Part shown: positions 1 to 8,581 of the stretch, one piece after another
Layout: each line of letters opens with the position of its first letter
How positions within the stretch are numbered: the first letter of the stretch is position 1
Position numbers and translations under genes: made by a program
Notes under the pieces: generated by a model
The model's input: the letters and a program-made list of their open reading frames with translations, nothing else
Told to the model about the DNA's origin: nothing
Databases searched by the model: none
Assembly (NCBI RefSeq): GCF_947495675.1
Contig: NZ_CANLZX010000026.1
Span: 1-42,755, forward strand
Length of the DNA stretch: 42,755 nt
DNA from: an uncultured Algibacter sp.
Lineage (GTDB): Bacteria; Bacteroidota; Bacteroidia; Flavobacteriales; Flavobacteriaceae
Direction of reading: 5' to 3'

Positions 1-498
1 TTCTGCCTTTACTCTTGCTAATTCTTCGTTTCTTGCTTGGGCTGCTGCCGCTGCCGCTATTCTTGCTTCTTCTGCTAATTTTGCTTGGGCTGCTTCTTCA
101 GCTTTTACTCTTGCTAACTCTTCGTTTCTTGCTTGGGCTGCTGCTGCTGTTGCTGCCTCTATTCTTGCTTCTTCTGCTAGTTTTGCTTGAGCTGCTTCTT
201 CAGCTTTTACTCTTGCTAACTCTTCGTTTCTTGCTTGTTCTGCTGCCGCTGCCGCTATTCTTGCTTCTTCTGCTAGTTTTACTTGAGCTGCTTCTTCAGC
301 TTTTACTCTTGCTAATTCTTCGTTTCTTGCTTGGGCTGCTGCTGCCGCTGCCACTATTCTTGCTTCTTCTGCTAGTTTTGCTTGAGCTGCTTCTTCAGCT
401 TTTACTCTTGCTAATTCTTCGTTTCTTGCTTGTTCTGCTGCCGCTGCCGCTATTCTTGCTTCTTCTGCTAATTTTGCTTGGGCTGCTTCAGTTATATT
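1..498 (-). repeat. In-frame ~99 bp tandem repeats coding an Ala/Glu/Lys helix
   Basis: About five tandem units are visible. A shared marker word (TTTACTC on the plus strand) starts at 8, 104, 206, 302 and 401, so the units are 96, 102, 96 and 99 bp long. All differences are multiples of three, and they fall mainly in a poly-alanine stretch. The unit reads roughly KLAEEARIAAAAA, then EQARNEELARV, then KAEEAAQA. Near-identity between units points to recent duplication and makes the array prone to length change. It continues past the window edge. Confidence 0.95.
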
Positions 499-1608
499 TG
501 AATTTTCATCTTTTAATTTATCTTGATTACCTGAAGTAACTTTTTCAGAATTCACATCATTTTTTTCAATAGCAACTGGTTTAGTCTTTTTGCGACTTTG
601 TGAATTTGTTGACTTTCTACGTTTAGCAATATTTTTATATTTTTTATTTGAAGACATTATTAAAGCTTCTTCATCATCATCTCCACTATAATTATACCTG
701 TAGTTATTTTTAAATTTATAAGCTAAAGTAATATCATGAGAATTTCCAAATGTTGAAAAGCCGCCAACACCCTTTTCATAATTGTATTCAATGGCAATTT
801 GAGGACTCACATTTAAACCAACACCTAATGATAAAGCATACAAACTATTATATCCAGCTTGTGCCCAAATACCTTTTGGAACCATTAACATGAGCATTCC
901 TGACAATACAGTTTGATCTTTTTTAAATTCTGAACTTACAATACCTGAAAATCTACTCTCATCAAAAAAGCCTCGACTATTCATATAACCCGTATACATA
1001 ATATGTGCTTGAATACCTTGCTCAGGATTATCTTCTATCATTTTTGAAGTAGTAAAATTATAAGATACTAGGTTTTTTAATGAAACACCAAAGTCCAAAA
1101 ACTCAATTCCGTAATTTACTCCAGGGTTTATTGTAATTATTGAATTTGATGGAAAGTTATCAAGTGCCGAGTCGGGAAAATTAGTTACAACATTACCTTC
1201 ATTAATTCCACTTTTATAAATACCAAGGTTGAGTCCAAAAGTTAAATTACTATCTCTATCAAGAACAGCATTATATGCAAAATTCACTACGCCACCAAAA
1301 GTGGTTAAAACTCCATAATCTTGTTGAAATAAACTAATACCGGCACCTACGTTTTCTCTAAATCTACCAGAATAACCAAACAAATACGTTTGTGGAGCAT
1401 CATCAAACTGAACCCATTCTCGTTTATTATTAAAACTTATATATTTATTTTGCTCTCGAACAAAACTAAAAGTTGGATTAATAAATTGTCTGTTAAATTT
1501 TAAAGAATTTCTGGCTGGCATATTAAATGCAACAACACCATTTTCTTGAGAATAGAGTTGTTGTGTAATACAGAAAAATAAAACTATATGTAATAGATAA
1601 GTTTTCAT
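1..1608 (-). CDS. SprF/PorP-like T9SS outer-membrane protein with repeat tail (3' end outside window)
   Basis: The first 536 residues are present and the frame stays open to the left edge, so the C-terminus is missing. Residues 1-21 are a signal peptide ending ...LYSQ. Residues about 22-305 form a PorP/SprF-type beta-barrel, with alternating aromatic strands and the typical early text NRQFINPTFSF. These proteins sit in the outer membrane and partner type B T9SS substrates. A basic linker follows (about 310-345, with KRRKSTNSQSRKK), then from about residue 371 an Ala/Glu/Lys/Arg repeat of 32-34 residues. Normal family members end near 300-350 residues, so the tail is an unusual addition. It probably forms a long helix or coiled coil, perhaps in the periplasm. 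The ATG lies one base after the stop of the upstream secreted protein, so the two genes are probably translationally coupled. Confidence 0.85.
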   Translation of the reverse strand, partial: MKTYLLHIVLFFCITQQLYSQENGVVAFNMPARNSLKFNRQFINPTFSFVREQNKYISFNNKREWVQFDDAPQTYLFGYSGRFRENVGAGISLFQQDYGVLTTFGGVVNFAYNAVLDRDSNLTFGLNLGIYKSGINEGNVVTNFPDSALDNFPSNSIITINPGVNYGIEFLDFGVSLKNLVSYNFTTSKMIEDNPEQGIQAHIMYTGYMNSRGFFDESRFSGIVSSEFKKDQTVLSGMLMLMVPKGIWAQAGYNSLYALSLGVGLNVSPQIAIEYNYEKGVGGFSTFGNSHDITLAYKFKNNYRYNYSGDDDEEALIMSSNKKYKNIAKRRKSTNSQSRKKTKPVAIEKNDVNSEKVTSGNQDKLKDENSNITEAAQAKLAEEARIAAAAAEQARNEELARVKAEEAAQAKLAEEARIVAAAAAAQARNEELARVKAEEAAQVKLAEEARIAAAAAEQARNEELARVKAEEAAQAKLAEEARIEAATAAAAQARNEELARVKAEEAAQAKLAEEARIAAAAAAQARNEELARVKAE

Positions 1609-1609
1609 A

Positions 1610-3049
1610 TTACTTAACAACTGTTATTGACCCCTTCTTTGTTTTACCATCAGAAGTAGTTATGATGTAATAATACAATGGATTTACATCATTAAAATCC
1701 AATTGATTTTCTGGCCAGTTATTTTGATAATTATTAGTTTGAAGTGCTATTTTACCTTGTGAATTTATAATTACAACTTCCGTATTTGTTCCACTAACAT
1801 ATTTTTGAGGAATTACCCAAGTATCATTTTCTCCATTACCATTAGGGCTAATTAAATTTGGAATATTATCTACATCTGGAAATGCAGATTTTACAGTAAA
1901 AGAAAATTCTGTTGAAGCATTGCAACCAGATGTTTGAGTAACAACTGCTTTATAAGAGCCTGTTTCTATAACTTCTAAACTATGATTATTAGCACCTGTA
2001 ATTAAAGAATCATTTAAATACCATTTAAATTCTGGATTCTTTGCTGTTGTTGTTATGGTAGCTAAAAATGAATCGTCTTCGCTAAAATTAACAACATCAT
2101 CTACGTTTATACTACTTGTAAAACCTGTGTTTTCAAGATTAATAATTGCACTTGTCATACAATCACCTAAATCGATACTTACCGAATACTCACCTGCTTC
2201 ATTAGTTTCATACATTTGGCTGGTAGCTCCAGATATTGCTTCACCATCTTTAAACCATTGATAACCAATTGCATTAATAGCGCTTAATACAGTTGCGCCA
2301 TCTGCCGAGCAATATGGGTTCCCCATACTAGAACTAATACTACTTGTAGCGCCAGAAGCTGCTTCACTTACGGTTACTCTATTTGAAAATGAATTTGAGG
2401 TACATGTACCGTAATTAGTTTCTACAAAATATGTTCCTGGTTGATCTACAGATAAAGTTTCTCCATTTGAAACAAAAACTGAAGTGGTTGGACTCGTTTC
2501 TTTAAACCAATTATATGTTAATGAAGCATATTGTAATGGGGAATCATTTGATGAGCCGCCAGGATTATCAATAGTTAATATATAACTACCACCAGAACAA
2601 TAAACACCTGTGGCTATTAAATTATTTATTGAAAATGGTGTGTCCTGAATTTTATAATAGGCAGCAAATACATTTGAACTAGAACTAATTGAATTTGGTG
2701 CTGTACTTTTTATTCTTACTCTGTAAGCCTCCCCTGCTATATTTGTAGGTAACGAAAAACTTATAGTTACTGGAGATGTTGTTAATGTGCCTGCAGTAGA
2801 TGAATAAATTATAGTAGGATCTGAAAAACTACCAGTCTCATCTGATAATTCTGCTATAAATTTATTTGATGATTCTAAAGCAGATTCTGGAGTAAAAGAA
2901 AAAGTTAAATTATAATTATTAAATGAAGGGCTAGCACAAGCCTGAGTAAAACCTAAATTAGGCTTACTAATTACAATTTGAGCATGTAACGTTTTGCTTA
3001 ATGATGAAATTAAAAAAACAATAACGTAAAATAAAGTAATATTCCTCAT
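1610..3049 (-). CDS. Secreted Ig-like repeat protein with type B T9SS C-terminal domain
   Basis: This is a 479-residue exported surface protein. Residues 1-24 are a signal peptide (cleavage near LHAQ). The middle holds several Ig/PKD-like beta domains with the recurring pattern YxWFKDG...GxYxVxxxxGxC, seen around residues 175-215 and 260-300 and again at 340-375. Residues about 393-479 match the gliding-motility-associated, type B sorting domain: SPNGNGENDTW, then VVIINSQGK, and a final YYYIITTSDGKTKKGSITV strand. Proteins with this domain cross the outer membrane through the type IX system and need a SprF-like partner, which is the next gene downstream. It may be an adhesin, but no catalytic domain is seen and the ligand is unknown. 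Confidence 0.85.
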   Translation of the reverse strand: MRNITLFYVIVFLISSLSKTLHAQIVISKPNLGFTQACASPSFNNYNLTFSFTPESALESSNKFIAELSDETGSFSDPTIIYSSTAGTLTTSPVTISFSLPTNIAGEAYRVRIKSTAPNSISSSSNVFAAYYKIQDTPFSINNLIATGVYCSGGSYILTIDNPGGSSNDSPLQYASLTYNWFKETSPTTSVFVSNGETLSVDQPGTYFVETNYGTCTSNSFSNRVTVSEAASGATSSISSSMGNPYCSADGATVLSAINAIGYQWFKDGEAISGATSQMYETNEAGEYSVSIDLGDCMTSAIINLENTGFTSSINVDDVVNFSEDDSFLATITTTAKNPEFKWYLNDSLITGANNHSLEVIETGSYKAVVTQTSGCNASTEFSFTVKSAFPDVDNIPNLISPNGNGENDTWVIPQKYVSGTNTEVVIINSQGKIALQTNNYQNNWPENQLDFNDVNPLYYYIITTSDGKTKKGSITVVK

Positions 3050-3190
3050 TCAATTTTATTTACTAATTAAATAAAACATCTAGAAACTAATACTTTACCT
3101 CATTTACATTAAAGCCAAATATTTTGACAAAATTTATGAGAATACAAACAAGAAAGTATATAGGTTAGAGTTTTAATAATCATTTTGCAT

Positions 3191-4519
3191 TTAATCCATT
3201 ATTCTTAAATCAGGGTCAACTTCGTTTGAAGCTATTATTTTGTTAATTCTTAACCTGAAATCTGGTTTTTTTTCATTTTTTGTATCAATAAAAGTTTCGT
3301 AATTATCACCTTTAGAATACACATTAAAAAATACACTATTGCCGTACCAATTTTCTAAGTCTTCATTATTAGAATTATAATCAACAAAAATATTTCCGTT
3401 ACAGTTGTTAAACAACATATTATTAAATATGATTCTGTCTAAATTAGTTTGATTTAATGTTATTTTTTCATCTAATATTACTGCAGGGTTAAATCCAGAA
3501 ATAACACTTTTACTCATAATAAAAGATGTGTTTTCACCAACATATATAGATTCTTGAACTAAATTCATTTTTATATCGGTTTCTAAATTTTTACTGTCGT
3601 TTATAAAGGTTAAATTTTTAGCATTAACATAGGTTCCACTTTTTGCAAAGTCAACTTCTTCTTTTTTGTTATAAGATAAAATTTGTAAACATCTTGACCC
3701 ATTGTTACTAGAAACATATGGAGATCTTATAGCTAGTGAATTAAGCAAACTACATTGAGCTCCATAATTAAAGTTATAATCAATACTATTTGTTCTATAT
3801 GACACTATGTTGTACATATTTATATTTCCACCAATAATTTCAAAACCATTTCCGGCAGAATAACTAACCATAATATTTTCTAAGATAGTCTCATGACCTA
3901 CACCAGCTAATAATAAACCATTAAAATAACTACCATTTTTTACACGTTTACCAGCAAATTCAATTCTAACATATCTTAAAATACCTGAATTATCATCAAC
4001 GTTTTCACCACCATAATTAGCAGCTCCATTGGATATTGGGTTAACTTGATTATGAAAAGATGCTACAGAACCATAACCAAATTTATTTGACGGGGCATCA
4101 CCTAAAATAGTAAGACCTCCCCAATCACCAGCTCTTTTAACACTTCTGTTTGATGTAAAAACTATTGGGTCTGTTTGATAACCATCTGCAATAATTGTTG
4201 AGCCTTTTGATATGGTTAAAGATCCTTTCGAATTATAGTCGCCAATAATTACTGTACCAGCTTCGATAGTTAAAGTTGCGTTATTGGTTACAAATACACT
4301 TCCTAGTAAAAGGTAAACTTCCTTTTTATATAGTGTCGTGTTTTCTTCAATATTACCAGTTAAAATTTTAGTTGGCTCACCATATTCTTTTTGATTGGGC
4401 TTAAACTCAGTCCAATTACTTAGCCAGTTCTCTTCTCCCACAATACCTTTTTCTTGTTGTGCAAAACTATTTGCCATAACAAAAAGGAACATGAAAATAA
4501 TTTGGGTAATGTTTTTCAT
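3191..4519 (-). CDS. Secreted beta-helix-like protein, function unknown
   Basis: I chose the ATG at 4519 (442 residues) over a possible upstream start at 4561. It gives a clean signal peptide, MKNITQIIFMFLFVMANSFAQ, whereas the longer form adds 14 residues in front. The body has short, evenly spaced beta-strand repeats as in right-handed beta-helix proteins (LTIEAGTVIIGD, GSLTISKGSTIIADG, GDWGGLTILGDAP, GNGFEIIGGNINMYNIVSYR). The GDWGGLTILG motif recurs in large secreted Bacteroidota proteins. No type A or type B T9SS C-terminal domain and no lipobox are visible, so its final location (periplasm or outside) is unclear. It runs in the same direction as the two genes to its left but is separated from them by 141 bp. 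Confidence 0.7.
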   Translation of the reverse strand: MKNITQIIFMFLFVMANSFAQQEKGIVGEENWLSNWTEFKPNQKEYGEPTKILTGNIEENTTLYKKEVYLLLGSVFVTNNATLTIEAGTVIIGDYNSKGSLTISKGSTIIADGYQTDPIVFTSNRSVKRAGDWGGLTILGDAPSNKFGYGSVASFHNQVNPISNGAANYGGENVDDNSGILRYVRIEFAGKRVKNGSYFNGLLLAGVGHETILENIMVSYSAGNGFEIIGGNINMYNIVSYRTNSIDYNFNYGAQCSLLNSLAIRSPYVSSNNGSRCLQILSYNKKEEVDFAKSGTYVNAKNLTFINDSKNLETDIKMNLVQESIYVGENTSFIMSKSVISGFNPAVILDEKITLNQTNLDRIIFNNMLFNNCNGNIFVDYNSNNEDLENWYGNSVFFNVYSKGDNYETFIDTKNEKKPDFRLRINKIIASNEVDPDLRIMD

Positions 4520-4770
4520 AGTTAGATATTTAATAAAAACTAAATATAATTTCAGATTCAATTATAACTCAAAAATACAAAAAAATCCATGAAGTGCTAA
4601 TTATTTCGATGAAATGCAATACTTATATAGTTCAGATAAGAATTACAATCGATAAAATGCAATTGATTTAATAAAAATTCGAATACGAAAGTTAAAAGCT
4701 ACAAAAATATAATTGACATTAATTTGAGAAGTCGAAACTTATATAAATAATTGTTTAATCGAATAAACTT

Positions 4771-5217
4771 TTAACGAAAATCATTATACTGGTGAAGAGA
4801 TTTCATTATTTCTTCATAATATAATATACCAGCAATTAAATTTCCTGTATCAGAATAAGGCAAATATACACTATGAAATTCTCCAGCTTTCTCAAGGTAT
4901 TCATCAGTAGAATCAAATTGATTCTCTAGAGCTTTCTTATTATCATTATTGTTTGGAATACCTAATGTAGTCATCGTTATTCCTGGTTTAGTTGCAAATG
5001 CTACATAAGGCAATGTTCTTATTAACACTTGTATTCTTTCAGAATATAATGTAATTAATTCTCCTTTTTGCATGCGTTCAAGTTCACCTTTATTATGATA
5101 TTTTTTTATAGTAACTTTTTCGCTTATAAAACTTTTAGGTGCTTTCTTTTTTTGTGCAAAACTAATACCAGTAAAGAGGAATAGGCTTAGACTGAATAAA
5201 ATAATCTTCACTTTCAT
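4771..5217 (-). CDS. Small exported protein, function unknown
   Basis: This 148-residue protein has a clear signal peptide (residues 1-21, ending ISFAQ), followed by a basic KKKAPKS stretch. The mature part, about 125 residues, looks like a mostly helical globular domain (ELERMQKGELITLYSERIQVL) with a conserved-looking LPYVAFATKPG segment. I do not recognise the family. The gene stands alone, with 251 bp to the next gene on the left and 146 bp to ccsBA on the right. It is probably periplasmic. Confidence 0.65.
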   Translation of the reverse strand: MKVKIILFSLSLFLFTGISFAQKKKAPKSFISEKVTIKKYHNKGELERMQKGELITLYSERIQVLIRTLPYVAFATKPGITMTTLGIPNNNDNKKALENQFDSTDEYLEKAGEFHSVYLPYSDTGNLIAGILYYEEIMKSLHQYNDFR

Positions 5218-5363
5218 GTTATAGATTTAGGGGTTTAAAGCACAAATTTATGTAATTTACCGTTAAAAATAATCGTTTTATCGATTTATTTTTATAAAAA
5301 ACAAAATATCATGTGTTATTACCTACAAAAATATAAGTAAATTAAAAATTAAGTAAAAGATTA

Positions 5364-8300
5364 TTAATTGTTTTTAAAAACTTTCTTTCTAAAATAAGCT
5401 AAAACAGAAACTAAAACTACAACTACTAATAATACATAAATAAATGAAGGTATTGGTAATGGGTCGCCAGCAGCATAACTATGCAAACCCGACAAATAAT
5501 AATTAACACCAAATGAAGTCATGATTATTGATCCGAAAGCAAAAACACTAGTTGTATTTAATATGTAATTACTTTTTAAACCAGGAATTAAACGCAGGTG
5601 TAAGACAATAACATAAACTATTATACTAATTAATGCCCAAGTTTCTTTTGGATCCCAAGCCCAATAACGTCCCCAAGATTCATTAGCCCAAATACCTCCT
5701 AAAAAAGTACCTACAGCCAATACAAATAAACCAATTGTCATGGATATTTCGTTTATATAAGTAAGTTCTTTTATTCTAATATCTATTTCTTTTTCAGACT
5801 TTTTAGTTTTAAAAATCATGAGCAATAATGCCATAAAACCTAATACTGCAGAAAGTGCCAATGGTGCATAACTACTAACAATTGTTGCTACATGAATTTT
5901 TAACCAAAATGATTTTAAAACAGGCATTAAATTGGTTATTTCTGGACTTAACCAATCTAAATAACTTACAAACAATAAAGCACCAGAAAAAAGTGTAGCC
6001 AATGGCAAACTAAAATCAGATTTTCTAAATGTTAATAATCCACAAAGTAATAATACCCACGATACAAAAACCAACATTTCATAACCATTACTCCATGGAG
6101 CATGTTGTGCTACATACCAACGTAAAATTATATTTCCTGTAAACAAAATAAAACTGACTAACGTAATAATTACTAAAGCATACCAAATGAAATTAACTGA
6201 TTTTTTATTGGTAAAAATCTTTATAATTGCTAAAACTAAAAGTATTGCGCCAATAACAAAAAACACTTGAAATAACCAGAAATTCAAATTAAGTTGATTA
6301 TACCATAATTCTGCTTCAATACGTTTTCTACTTGGGATAATTTCTTTTCCTAAAATATCTTGAAATGTTTTTATATACTCTAGATTTTCACTTGCTGCGA
6401 TCCAGTTTTTAGCATTTACGTTTTTGAAATAAGTTGGTATAATTTGTTTTGCAAAAACGGCATCTTCAGAGGGAAAATCATCAAAATGATGGGTTTGACT
6501 GTGCCACTTATTATTTTGATCATTACTATTAGGAAACACCTTTAAATAATTTCCAGTAAACACATTATATAGAATATTAAATCTTTCATCAACCTTTAAA
6601 ACTTCTTTATCGAATTCATTACGTTCTGCAGGCTTTTTTAAATTAGCCTTTTCAACGGCATCATCTAACAAATATTTACCTTTATCATCAAGTAATTCTG
6701 TAAAAGACACTAGGCCATCTTCACTAATATTTAAATTTTCAAATAATTCTCCACCTTTTTTTAAATCTACTTTTATAAGCGGAATATGTTGCCAAATATT
6801 TGAGGCCGATTGCATTGCCAAAAATGCCTGATTTGAACTAAAAACAACACTTTCTCCATTTTTAGTAAACTTGAAATAAGGTTTACGTGAAAGCTTTCTT
6901 AAGAACTCTGATGCCAAAGTATTCATGGGTTTTATTCGGCCATCTAAATCTTGAACCATTAAGCGACCAAACAACTCTGCATGTTGATTGTCCACTTCTA
7001 ATTGCTTTATCATGTCTAAGTTAATATCTGGCTTTTCTGTTTGAGAAAAAACCATATTAGACATAGACAGTAATACTAAAATTAATGTTGCACTTTTTAG
7101 CTTCAACTTTTTTAATTTTTTATTAATTAATGTAAAGCGTGATGATTTTCCAAAAAGGGTAAAAAACATACCAATCATCATTAATAAATACCCTAAATAA
7201 GTAACATTAGTTCCTAATGCATCATGATTTACAGCTAAAACAGTACCTAATTCATCAGTATCATAACTCGCCTGAAAAAAGCGATACCCATCATAATCTA
7301 ATACATTATTCATAAAAATACGGTGAGGTGTTTCAACATCTCCATCAATCACTTTTACTTCACTTGCATATGCCGATGGACTTGTTGAACCTGGGTAGCG
7401 TTCTAATTGAAAATCATCTAAATGAATTGAGAATGGTGTTTTTATAGCTTCTGAACCATAAGACAAAGTCATTTTTATATTATTCACCTCCACATCATGC
7501 TTTATTGGTAAAAATCCTTCACGATACAATAATGTGGTTTCTTTTGTTTGATCTCCTACTTTAATATTTACAACTAAAGCATCATCTTTTTGCTCGTCGT
7601 TATCTTTTAGTTTTTCTGAAGCGCTTACAAGTGTAATAGCTCCTTTTGGATGATATGATAATGGTACAAATGAAGCATCGCCATCTCGATATAGTGTACG
7701 TAATTGTATTGTGTGTAAACTGTCTTTTTTTATGGTGCTAGCAGTTTCTGTAGCCATAACAAATGTACTTAAATCTCTAGGAGATAGAATACTAAAAACA
7801 CCATCTTTTTCTGTTATATTGATAACATCTGCTTCTTCCACATCAAAACCAACTTTGTGTCTATGAGCTCCAATTGCCTCTACCTCGCCTTTTTCAAGAA
7901 AAACAGTTTCTCTTCCATTTCCTGCAGAAACAACCATCTGAATCATAGGTTTTCCATTTGTTGCATCATCTATAATCTCTGGGATGGCATCTGCAACAAA
8001 ATTATTATATGAAATTAATACAGGAGTATTGTTAAAGTCTGTATTAATACTAAAATCGTTATTACTTATTGGTGAAAAACTTAGTTGCTTTTTTACTATT
8101 TTATTAGTTGTACCATCTGATAAATGAATATGAAGGTAATTATTATCGGATATTATAACATTTGATGATGCACCTTCGCGAATACGCATAATACCACCAT
8201 AAGAGGCATAACGAGTAATTCCAGCTCCTAGTAAAATAATAATAAATGCTAAATGAAACGTTAACAATGCCCATTTTTCAATTCGCCAAAGTTTATATTT

Positions 8301-8498
8301 AAAAATACTCATGATAAAGCTAATACCTAACCCTAACATTACTACTTCAAACCACCAAGCATCGTAAATAATTTTCCAAGCTGTTGCAGTACCATAATCA
8401 TTCTCTACAAATGTGGCTACAGCCATAGATACTGCAAAAATAAACAAGCATAAAACCGCTAAAATGGGTGAAGCAAAAAGGCGTAAGATTTTATTCAT
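5364..8498 (-). CDS. ccsBA: Fused CcsB-CcsA cytochrome c synthase (system II)
   Basis: This 1044-residue membrane protein exports haem and attaches it to CxxCH motifs outside the cytoplasmic membrane. The N-terminal half is ResB/CcsB-like, with membrane segments at about 7-30, 50-65 and 75-95, a large extracytoplasmic domain, and another membrane segment near 430-450. The C-terminal third is CcsA, with about eight membrane segments and the haem-handling WWD motif around residue 945 (WGRYWAWDPKETW). The fused form is usual in Bacteroidota and Epsilonproteobacteria. In Wolinella the equivalent, NrfI, sits in the nrf operon and is tied to the CxxCK haem of NrfA. Its place directly after nrfHA suggests the same job here. 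It may also serve all other c-type cytochromes of the cell. Confidence 0.93.
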   Translation of the reverse strand: MNKILRLFASPILAVLCLFIFAVSMAVATFVENDYGTATAWKIIYDAWWFEVVMLGLGISFIMSIFKYKLWRIEKWALLTFHLAFIIILLGAGITRYASYGGIMRIREGASSNVIISDNNYLHIHLSDGTTNKIVKKQLSFSPISNNDFSINTDFNNTPVLISYNNFVADAIPEIIDDATNGKPMIQMVVSAGNGRETVFLEKGEVEAIGAHRHKVGFDVEEADVINITEKDGVFSILSPRDLSTFVMATETASTIKKDSLHTIQLRTLYRDGDASFVPLSYHPKGAITLVSASEKLKDNDEQKDDALVVNIKVGDQTKETTLLYREGFLPIKHDVEVNNIKMTLSYGSEAIKTPFSIHLDDFQLERYPGSTSPSAYASEVKVIDGDVETPHRIFMNNVLDYDGYRFFQASYDTDELGTVLAVNHDALGTNVTYLGYLLMMIGMFFTLFGKSSRFTLINKKLKKLKLKSATLILVLLSMSNMVFSQTEKPDINLDMIKQLEVDNQHAELFGRLMVQDLDGRIKPMNTLASEFLRKLSRKPYFKFTKNGESVVFSSNQAFLAMQSASNIWQHIPLIKVDLKKGGELFENLNISEDGLVSFTELLDDKGKYLLDDAVEKANLKKPAERNEFDKEVLKVDERFNILYNVFTGNYLKVFPNSNDQNNKWHSQTHHFDDFPSEDAVFAKQIIPTYFKNVNAKNWIAASENLEYIKTFQDILGKEIIPSRKRIEAELWYNQLNLNFWLFQVFFVIGAILLVLAIIKIFTNKKSVNFIWYALVIITLVSFILFTGNIILRWYVAQHAPWSNGYEMLVFVSWVLLLCGLLTFRKSDFSLPLATLFSGALLFVSYLDWLSPEITNLMPVLKSFWLKIHVATIVSSYAPLALSAVLGFMALLLMIFKTKKSEKEIDIRIKELTYINEISMTIGLFVLAVGTFLGGIWANESWGRYWAWDPKETWALISIIVYVIVLHLRLIPGLKSNYILNTTSVFAFGSIIMTSFGVNYYLSGLHSYAAGDPLPIPSFIYVLLVVVVLVSVLAYFRKKVFKNN

Positions 8499-8526
8499 TT
8501 AGTTTACATGTTGTGTTAAATAAAAA

Positions 8527-8555
8527 GATACCTTACTTTTAGTTAATAAGGTATC
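8527..8555 (-). terminator. Hairpin between nrfA and ccsBA, partial terminator
   Basis: The 9 bp arms GATACCTTA and TAAGGTATC match perfectly around an 11-base loop. Read on the minus strand the hairpin is followed by TTTTTATTT, the form of an intrinsic terminator. It lies in the 83 bp gap between the nrfA stop and the ccsBA start. I infer that it lowers read-through, or stabilises the nrfHA message, so that less CcsBA than NrfA is made. Confidence 0.6.
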
Positions 8556-8581
8556 CTTAAATATGTTGTTTTACTTTCTTA

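Noticed and set aside
1..498. CRISPR array or non-coding tandem repeat
   Set aside because: The units are joined without spacers, all length changes are multiples of three, and the frame continues from an upstream gene, so it is protein-coding.
15..539. Plus-strand Leu-rich open frame of 174 codons
   Set aside because: It is the antisense shadow of the Ala/Glu/Lys repeats of the SprF-like gene; nearly all residues are Leu, Phe and Pro, which is not a plausible protein.
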